Shown: positions 5,838-10,798 of the stretch, piece after piece
How the letters are laid out: the number at the start of each line of letters is the position of its first letter
Numbering within the stretch: position 1 is the stretch's first letter
From: CAZVFE01 sp964626405
Lineage (GTDB): Bacteria; Bacteroidota; Bacteroidia; Cytophagales; Spirosomataceae
Direction: 5' to 3'
DNA length: 10,798 nt
NCBI GenBank assembly: GCA_964626405.1
Contig: CAZVFE010000057.1
Location: 1 to 10,798, forward strand
Program-made: the position numbers and the translations under genes
The notes under the pieces: model-generated
The model's database searches: none
Seen by the model: the letters and a program-made list of their open reading frames with translations, nothing else
Told to the model about the DNA's origin: nothing

Positions 5838-7042
5838 GCCAGGCTAGATTCTATAATTTTTAAGGCTTGTTCTATTTCTTGTTTTTGAATTACAAGAGGT
5901 GGGGCAAGCCTAATTTTATTTCCATGGGTAGGTTTAGCAAGTAGGCCTTTTCCCATCCATTTTACACAAAGATCCCAAGCGTAGCCATCCTCTTCACTGG
6001 TATTAAATTCCATTGCACAAAATAAACCTATACCTCTCACTTCTTTGATTATGGAATATTTATTTTGAATTTTTTTCAATTCATCTAAAAAATAATTTCC
6101 CATAATCTGGGAATTTTCTATCATTTTTTCAGATTCTAATACTTCCAATGCCGTGATTGCCACAGCCGCAGCCAAAGGATTTCCCCCATAGGTAGAACCA
6201 TGTTGCCCTGGTTTTAAGGTATTCATGATTTCATTTGAGCTTAATACTGCTGAAACAGGAATAAACCCTCCTGATAATGCTTTACCCAATAAAACCATAT
6301 CGGGTTTTACGTTCTCATGATCACAAGCCAACCACTTGCCGGTTCTGCCTAATCCAGATTGAATCTCATCTGCAATAAATAATACCTGATATTTTGAGCA
6401 TAATTCTCTTACCCCTTTCAAATATCCCTTTTGAGGGATGATAATTCCAGCCTCCCCTTGGATTGGCTCCACCATAAAAGCTGCAATATTACTATTTGCT
6501 TTTAGGGCCTCCTCCAATGCTTCTAAATCATTGTATTCAATTAAACTGAATCCAGGAGTATAGGGGCCAAAATTAGTGTAAGACTCTGGATCGGTTGAGG
6601 AGGATACTGCTGAAATAGTTCTTCCCCAAAAATTCTTTTTAGCAAATAAAATTTCTGCTTGATTAGGGGGGACGCCTTTAATTTCATAAGCCCATTTCCT
6701 GGCTAACTTAATCGCAGATTCACCTGCTTCTACCCCAGTATTCATTAATAAGGCTTTTTCGTAACCAAATTTATGGCATAGTTTTTCCTCTAATAAACCT
6801 AGTTGGTCATTATAAAAGGCCCGCGATGTTAATGTGAGTTTTTGTGCTTGCTGGGTTAGGCTAAATAAAATTTTGGGATGTACATGTCCTTGGTTTACCG
6901 CGCCATAGGCAGACAGAAAATCCAAGTATTTTTTTTCATGTACATCCCAAACAAATACTCCTTCACCTTTCGTTAATACCACCGGTAAAGGGTGGTAATT
7001 ATGCGCTCCAAATTGGTCCTCCAGGCGAATGAAGTCCTTCAT
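5834..7042 (-). CDS. rocD: Ornithine aminotransferase (ornithine-oxo-acid transaminase)
   Basis: This PLP enzyme transfers the delta-amino group of L-ornithine to 2-oxoglutarate, giving glutamate semialdehyde (in equilibrium with pyrroline-5-carboxylate) and glutamate; it links arginine breakdown with proline and glutamate. At 402 residues it is full length and very close to mature human OAT. Residues that define OAT are present: Y16 in HNYHPLP and Y46 in SAYGAVNQGH (human Y55 and Y85), R141 in NFWGRTISA (R180), E192 and E197 in VEPIQGEAG (E230, E235). The PLP lysine is K254 in LLGKALSGG, with D225 in IADEIQSG, and HGSTYGGNPL (281-290) and AKPTHG (369-374) follow. These residues distinguish it from acetylornithine aminotransferase (ArgD). 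The ATG at 7042 comes one base after the stop of the coiled-coil gene, so the two are probably cotranscribed. Its TAA shares bases with the rho stop codon on the opposite strand. Confidence 0.96.
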   Translation of the reverse strand: MKDFIRLEDQFGAHNYHPLPVVLTKGEGVFVWDVHEKKYLDFLSAYGAVNQGHVHPKILFSLTQQAQKLTLTSRAFYNDQLGLLEEKLCHKFGYEKALLMNTGVEAGESAIKLARKWAYEIKGVPPNQAEILFAKKNFWGRTISAVSSSTDPESYTNFGPYTPGFSLIEYNDLEALEEALKANSNIAAFMVEPIQGEAGIIIPQKGYLKGVRELCSKYQVLFIADEIQSGLGRTGKWLACDHENVKPDMVLLGKALSGGFIPVSAVLSSNEIMNTLKPGQHGSTYGGNPLAAAVAITALEVLESEKMIENSQIMGNYFLDELKKIQNKYSIIKEVRGIGLFCAMEFNTSEEDGYAWDLCVKWMGKGLLAKPTHGNKIRLAPPLVIQKQEIEQALKIIESSLA

Positions 7043-7043
7043 A

Positions 7044-7970
7044 TTATTTTACAATAAACGAACCTGTTCCAATTGTGAATCCTTCAGAATATAATTCAAT
7101 AGCATAAGTGCCTGCGGCATACATTCCACCTTTATTGAAAGAAATTGAAACAGACGGCTCATCCTTAGTATATTTTGCATTTACCGTAGCAGTATAAATC
7201 GTTTCTTTTCCATTTAATAAGAAATTGCCTGAACCAGCAGCATTATCTGCAATAATAGAACCAGATGGGTCTAAAATTCTTAAATAGATTTTCTTATTTT
7301 CCAATTTGGTAATTGGGTTTTTCGCTAAATTAAAACTAACACGAATAGACTCAATTCTTTTTGATCTAAACGGTGCTTTAACATCCGCTTTCCCCTTAGA
7401 ATTGATAGCCGAAACCTGTAAATTAATTGCCTTTAATTGAGCTCCAATTTTTACTGTATTCGTTAATTCTTGGTTTTCAACCTGAGTCTTTTCTAAGTTC
7501 TGAGATAAATTAGCATTGTCTGATTTCAAATTTGTATTCTCAGAATTTAAATTCTCATTTTTTGAAGTTAAAACTTGGTTGTTCTCAGTAAGAATTCCAT
7601 TTTCTTTCTTCAATTCTTCAATTAAAGCATCTTTTTCTGTAAGAATAGACTCATACTCAGCAATCTTACTTTTCATGCTTAAGTTACCAGCTAATAAGCT
7701 TTTCTTATCTTTTTCTAACTGTGCTTTTACTGCCATTAAGTCTTCAACTTCACCTCCTAAAGATTGAATTTCAGCAATTTTAGCGTCTAATTGCGCAGAG
7801 ATAGAATCTAGTTTAACAGTAGTTTCTGAAAGTTCTATTACAGTCTTTTCAAGTTCTAATTCTTTTTCATTGTTAGATTGTACTGATCTAAAATATAAAA
7901 CAGCAAGAATCGCTGCAATTGCAGCTAAGGCGATTAATCCAACTTTTGAATTTTTGTTTTGATTTTCCAT
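7044..7970 (-). CDS. Membrane-anchored coiled-coil protein of unknown function
   Basis: I do not recognise a characterised family. The 308 residues fall into three parts. Residues 10-27 (LIALAAIAAILAVLY) form one hydrophobic segment, without a lipobox or obvious signal-peptidase site, so it is probably an uncleaved membrane anchor. Residues about 34-172 are a continuous coiled coil; between 124 and 172 it is strikingly regular, with N at 124, 131, 138, 145, 152 and 166 and L at 127, 134, 141, 148, 155 and 169, a NxxL heptad. Residues about 175-308 look like a compact beta-rich domain, with alternating strands such as KIYLRILDPSG, SVSISFNKGG and TYAIELYS. Similar anchor/coil/beta proteins occur in Bacteroidota, often with misleading database names such as chromosome partitioning protein. 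The sequence alone gives no enzymatic site. The layout suggests a trimeric or dimeric stalk holding a C-terminal domain in the periplasm. It heads a two-gene unit with rocD (one-base gap) and is divergent from nadB; the tie to ornithine metabolism may be only positional. Confidence 0.85.
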   Translation of the reverse strand: MENQNKNSKVGLIALAAIAAILAVLYFRSVQSNNEKELELEKTVIELSETTVKLDSISAQLDAKIAEIQSLGGEVEDLMAVKAQLEKDKKSLLAGNLSMKSKIAEYESILTEKDALIEELKKENGILTENNQVLTSKNENLNSENTNLKSDNANLSQNLEKTQVENQELTNTVKIGAQLKAINLQVSAINSKGKADVKAPFRSKRIESIRVSFNLAKNPITKLENKKIYLRILDPSGSIIADNAAGSGNFLLNGKETIYTATVNAKYTKDEPSVSISFNKGGMYAAGTYAIELYSEGFTIGTGSFIVK

Positions 7971-8013
7971 TAACTTTTTTTGTAATTATTTGTTTTTAAT
8001 CTATTTTGAAGTG

Positions 8014-8021
8014 CAAAACTA
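8014..8021 (-). promoter_or_regulatory. Possible -7 box (TAGTTTTG) for the coiled-coil gene and rocD
   Basis: The minus strand reads TAGTTTTG, a full match to TAnnTTTG, 43 bases before the ATG at 7970, predicting a leader of about 38 bases. The only upstream TTG is 28 bases away, too far for a standard -33 element. The 108-base region 7971-8078 must hold the start signals for both this unit and nadB. Confidence 0.33.
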
Positions 8022-8062
8022 TAAAAAAATATCCATTTATCTTAATAATCAAGGAATTATCC

Positions 8063-8070
8063 TAATTTTG
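8063..8070 (+). promoter_or_regulatory. -7 box (TAATTTTG) eight bases before the nadB ATG
   Basis: TAATTTTG matches the Bacteroidota -7 consensus in full and ends eight bases before the nadB start codon at 8079. If used, the mRNA would begin only a few bases before the ATG. There is no TTG near 8041-8043, where the -33 element would be expected (CTT is found). A GGAATTATCC sequence (8053-8062) abuts the box on its upstream side. Confidence 0.35.
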
Positions 8071-8078
8071 CCTAAGTT

Positions 8079-9668
8079 ATGAATCAGAATAAATTCGATT
8101 TTTTAGTAATTGGTTCAGGAATTGCCGGACTTTCCTACACGATAAAATTAGCGGAATATTACAAAAATATTTCTCAAAACGTTCGCATAGGGTTAATTAC
8201 TAAAACTCGTCCGGATGAAACCAATACAAAATATGCCCAAGGTGGAATTGCTGCTGTTTGGGAAAATCAGGATTCATTTGATAAGCATATTCAAGACACA
8301 ATGATCGCAGGAGGAGGGAAGTCTGATCCTAAAATTGTAGAAATTGTTGTTAAGGAAGGGCCAGATAGATTAAAAGAATTAATTGCCTATGGTACCAATT
8401 TTGATAAAAAAGAAGATGGTAGCTTTGATTTAGTAAAAGAAGGAGGGCATTCCGATAAAAGAATTCTGCATTCCAAAGATTCAACTGGAAATGAAATAGA
8501 AAGAACCCTGTTGAATAAAATCAAATCCTATAATTCAATCGAAATTTTAAAACATTATTTTGCAGTAGATTTGATTACCCAACACCATCTAGGTGAAAAA
8601 ATAACAAAGGATACTCCCGGAAAAAAATGTTTTGGAGCCTATGTTCTGAATATCCGTGAAAATAAAATTGAAACTATCCTTTCAAAAATTACCCTCCTAG
8701 CAACAGGTGGAATCGGACAAGTTTATCAATCTACTACCAATCCTACTATTGCCACAGGAGATGGAATAGCCATGGCATATAGGGCTAAAGCTCTGGTAAA
8801 GGATATGGAATTCATACAATTTCATCCTACTTCCCTTTATAATCCAGGAAAAAAACCTTCATTTCTGATTTCAGAGGCAGTAAGAGGACATGGTGGAATC
8901 CTCAAAGACCTTCAGGGCAAAAGCTTTATGGAAAAATATGATTCCAGAAAATCACTTGCTCCTAGAGACATTGTAGCACGCGCTATTGACTCAGAAATGA
9001 AAAAACAAGGGTCAGATTTTGTTTATTTAGATGTCACATCTCTTTCTAAAGAAGAAATGCTCAATTATTTTCCAATGATTTATAATCATTGTATGAAAAA
9101 TTTGAATTTAGATATCGCCAAAGATTTTATTCCTGTAGTTCCTGCCCAACATTATTTATGCGGAGGCATCGCTGTGGATGAATGGTCTAGAACGAATATA
9201 GAACATCTATATGCGGTTGGAGAATGTGCCTGCACTGGCCTGCATGGAGCGAATAGATTAGCCTCTAATTCATTATTGGAAGCTGTTGTATTCGCAAATA
9301 GAGCTTTTGAAAAATCAATTGAAGAATTTCCAACTACTCAAATCCAAACTGGTGTTCCTGATTGGAATGATGAGGGTACCAAACTTCCAGATGAACTCAT
9401 TTTAGTTACGGAAATCGCTCATGAACTAGAATCAATTATGAGTAATTATGTGGGAATTGTCCGCTCAAACCGTCGTTTGAAAAGAGCAATAGATCGCCTT
9501 GAACTAATTTTTCTTGAACACGAAGAATTATATAAACAATCTAAAATTACTGTTCCCCTTTGTGAACTAAGAAATATGATTAATGTGGCCTATTTAATCA
9601 TCAAACAAGCCATGCAACAAACAGAAAACGTAGGATTACATTATAATATTGACCTAGATCATAAATAA
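8079..9668 (+). CDS. nadB: L-aspartate oxidase
   Basis: This FAD enzyme oxidises L-aspartate to iminoaspartate, using oxygen or fumarate as acceptor; quinolinate synthase NadA then makes quinolinate for de novo NAD. It has 529 residues, about the family norm, in the succinate dehydrogenase flavoprotein fold. Landmarks are the dinucleotide-binding IGSGIAGLS (11-19), KYAQGGIAAV (51-60), GGHSDKRILH (122-131, R128), ATGGIGQVY (208-216), EFIQFHPTSL (244-253, H249), LAPRDIVARAID (293-304, R297 or the neighbouring R matching E. coli R290), PAQHYLCGGI (355-364, H358), and TGLHGANRLASNSLLE (386-401, R393). The C-terminal helical domain carries NRRLKRAIDRL (464-474). LAPRDIVARAI and HGANRLASNSLLE, with the lack of a covalent FAD histidine site, separate it from SdhA and FrdA. 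The ATG at 8079 gives the flavin-binding strand immediately, as in other NadB proteins. It overlaps udk on the other strand by 10 bases; nadA and nadC are not in the window. Confidence 0.96.
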   Translation: MNQNKFDFLVIGSGIAGLSYTIKLAEYYKNISQNVRIGLITKTRPDETNTKYAQGGIAAVWENQDSFDKHIQDTMIAGGGKSDPKIVEIVVKEGPDRLKELIAYGTNFDKKEDGSFDLVKEGGHSDKRILHSKDSTGNEIERTLLNKIKSYNSIEILKHYFAVDLITQHHLGEKITKDTPGKKCFGAYVLNIRENKIETILSKITLLATGGIGQVYQSTTNPTIATGDGIAMAYRAKALVKDMEFIQFHPTSLYNPGKKPSFLISEAVRGHGGILKDLQGKSFMEKYDSRKSLAPRDIVARAIDSEMKKQGSDFVYLDVTSLSKEEMLNYFPMIYNHCMKNLNLDIAKDFIPVVPAQHYLCGGIAVDEWSRTNIEHLYAVGECACTGLHGANRLASNSLLEAVVFANRAFEKSIEEFPTTQIQTGVPDWNDEGTKLPDELILVTEIAHELESIMSNYVGIVRSNRRLKRAIDRLELIFLEHEELYKQSKITVPLCELRNMINVAYLIIKQAMQQTENVGLHYNIDLDHK

Positions 9669-10282
9669 TCTTTTAGATAAGCGACTAAAACGTCTAAGCC
9701 TTTTCTAAAATGCTGATTATTCATCACAATTAAATCAGAATGCATTTTATGGGGACGAATATATTCATTATACGTTGGGGTGACATGGTTTTCCCATCGG
9801 TATAAAACATCATTAATATCATATCCTCTTTCAACAGCGTCGCGTTGGATTCTTCGATTTAATTTTATTTCATCAGTTGCATCAATGAATATTTTTAAAT
9901 CAATTAAATCTGAGACTTCCGGGAAATGAAATACAAAAATTCCTTCAACAACAATGATTTTAGTTGGTTCAATGATAATATCTTTGGGAATTACATCCTT
10001 TTTATTGAAGGTATATTCTTTTAAAACGAGTTTTTCCCCTTGAATTAATTTTTGAATATCCTTTGAAAATTTTCTGTGGTTGATGGCAGAAGGTAAATCA
10101 AAATTTTCAATACCATTGACATCCTTTGTTTGTTCTTCAATCGGTTTATAATAATTATCCTGAGAGACCAAAGAGATTTCCCCTTCCATAAATCGCTCGA
10201 ATAATTCTTTTAAAAATAAGGTTTTACCAGAGGCGCTACCTCCGGTTATTCCAATGATAAAGGGTTTGTTTGATGATGCCAA
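9659..10282 (-). CDS. udk: Uridine kinase, TTG start
   Basis: This P-loop kinase phosphorylates uridine (and usually cytidine) to the monophosphate in pyrimidine salvage. The 207 residues match the normal Udk length. Visible are the P-loop GGSASGKT (14-21, K20), QDNYYK (41-46) with the catalytic aspartate D42, NFDLPSAI (60-67), where the textbook form has NFDHPDAF, VVEGIFVF (111-118), and the lid RRIQRDAVERG (143-153). The Leu for His in NFDLP seems frequent in Bacteroidota homologues but could shift nucleoside preference. The reading frame has no ATG before the P-loop: its first possible initiator is a TTG at 10282, two bases after the TAG of the methyltransferase gene, so start by translational coupling is likely. 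No Shine-Dalgarno is visible. The end (TGA) overlaps nadB by 10 bases on the opposite strand. Confidence 0.9.
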   Translation of the reverse strand: MASSNKPFIIGITGGSASGKTLFLKELFERFMEGEISLVSQDNYYKPIEEQTKDVNGIENFDLPSAINHRKFSKDIQKLIQGEKLVLKEYTFNKKDVIPKDIIIEPTKIIVVEGIFVFHFPEVSDLIDLKIFIDATDEIKLNRRIQRDAVERGYDINDVLYRWENHVTPTYNEYIRPHKMHSDLIVMNNQHFRKGLDVLVAYLKDYL

Positions 10283-10284
10283 CG

Positions 10285-10798
10285 CTAAAAGTTTTTTCGG
10301 AATAATAAATAAGGAGCTTCTTTTTCCTGCTCCCTTTCAACCAATTCAAAGCCAAATTTAATAAATTGATTGAATAATTCATCCTCGAAATATAAAGGGA
10401 AGCCACATTCTTTATGGAATTCCCTTTTTTCTACCGACAAATTTTCTTCTAAAAGAAAATAAGTCCCCAATTTTATTCTATTGGATAATTTTTTTAAGAT
10501 GATTTCAGGATTTTTAAATTCATGCCAAGAATTAAAACAAAGAATCCAATCAATTTCCTCCAAAATTCTTTCATCGAAATTTTCAACTTTTTCCTGAATA
10601 ATATTTATTTCGGTAATAAAAGGATTTAAATAATATTTTTTAAAATAATTTATTCCCTCATTTACATCATTTTCATTCAATACCTCTGGATTTTCGTCTA
10701 TTAAATAAATTTTTTCTGCTGGATTTTCGTACAAGATTTTCACTTCCCACCATGCTGCGCCTGCTCCTAATGAAAGGAGATTGTCCGTCGGTTTCCAT
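10285..10798 (-). CDS. Class I SAM-dependent methyltransferase, 5' end outside the window
   Basis: The frame is open from its TAG at 10285 right to the window edge, giving 170 visible residues. The visible part begins with WKPTDNLLSLGAGAAWWE, where LLSLGAGAAWWE is methyltransferase motif I, the glycine-rich SAM-binding loop. KIYLIDENP follows as the strand ending in the acidic residue that binds the SAM ribose. IDWILCFNSWHEF is the motif II/post-II region, and the C-terminus has the usual antiparallel strands (FELVEREQEKEAPYLLFRK). A GTG at 10743 could be taken for a start, but it would cut off motif I, so the gene must begin beyond 10798. The substrate cannot be told from this part. It sits two bases upstream of udk on the same strand, suggesting an operon, though a role in nucleoside metabolism is only a guess. 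Confidence 0.82.
   Translation of the reverse strand, partial: WKPTDNLLSLGAGAAWWEVKILYENPAEKIYLIDENPEVLNENDVNEGINYFKKYYLNPFITEINIIQEKVENFDERILEEIDWILCFNSWHEFKNPEIILKKLSNRIKLGTYFLLEENLSVEKREFHKECGFPLYFEDELFNQFIKFGFELVEREQEKEAPYLLFRKNF

Noticed and set aside
7516..7767. Phe/Ser-rich open frame on the plus strand opposite the coiled-coil gene
   Set aside because: Repeated Glu/Lys/Asn codons on the other strand read as Phe/Ser/Leu here, which explains the frame.
1..10798. Mobile element, CRISPR array, defence system, tRNA or riboswitch
   Set aside because: No transposase, integrase, regular spaced repeats, cloverleaf or known riboswitch core was seen; all long frames belong to housekeeping families or the one unknown coiled-coil protein.

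Overview
This is an AT-rich stretch of bacterial chromosome that reads as ordinary core metabolism from a member of the Bacteroidota, probably a Cytophagales-type organism. That placement is an inference. It rests on several 8-base boxes matching the Bacteroidota -7 element (TAnnTTTG), the near absence of Shine-Dalgarno sequences, a Rho with a long acidic N-terminal tail, and eukaryote-like NrdB and ornithine aminotransferase proteins. No tRNA, rRNA, IS element, CRISPR array, phage gene or defence module was seen.

Layout from left to right. Bases 15-992 (minus): class Ia ribonucleotide reductase small subunit nrdB, preceded by a short 133-base spacer. Bases 1126-4127 (minus): a tightly overlapped biotin operon transcribed bioF-bioD-bioA, converting pimeloyl thioester plus alanine to dethiobiotin; bioB, bioC and bioH are not present here. 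Bases 4128-4367: a divergent control region with a good rho promoter candidate, two small hairpins, and a -7-like box almost abutting the bioF ATG. Bases 4368-5837 (plus): transcription termination factor rho, which lacks the usual N-terminal helical domain. Bases 5834-7970 (minus): a two-gene unit made of a membrane-anchored coiled-coil protein of unknown function followed, after one base, by ornithine aminotransferase (rocD). Bases 7971-8078: a second divergent promoter region. Bases 8079-9668 (plus): L-aspartate oxidase nadB. Bases 9659-10798 (minus): a SAM-dependent methyltransferase whose 5' end lies outside the window, followed after two bases by uridine kinase, which appears to start at TTG.

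The genes mostly serve cofactor and nucleotide supply: biotin (bioFDA), NAD (nadB), deoxynucleotides (nrdB) and pyrimidine salvage (udk), plus arginine/ornithine/proline interconversion (rocD). Packing is extreme. Both convergent pairs (rho/rocD and nadB/udk) overlap at their stop codons, and the genes within each operon overlap or lie one or two bases apart, so no intrinsic terminator fits between them.

I do not see a clearly novel biological system. The points most worth a second look are the Rho protein without an N-terminal Rho_N bundle, the leader hairpins of rho, the near-leaderless arrangement at bioF and nadB, the Asn/Leu heptad coiled-coil protein coupled to rocD, and the corrected starts of bioF, udk and the partial methyltransferase.
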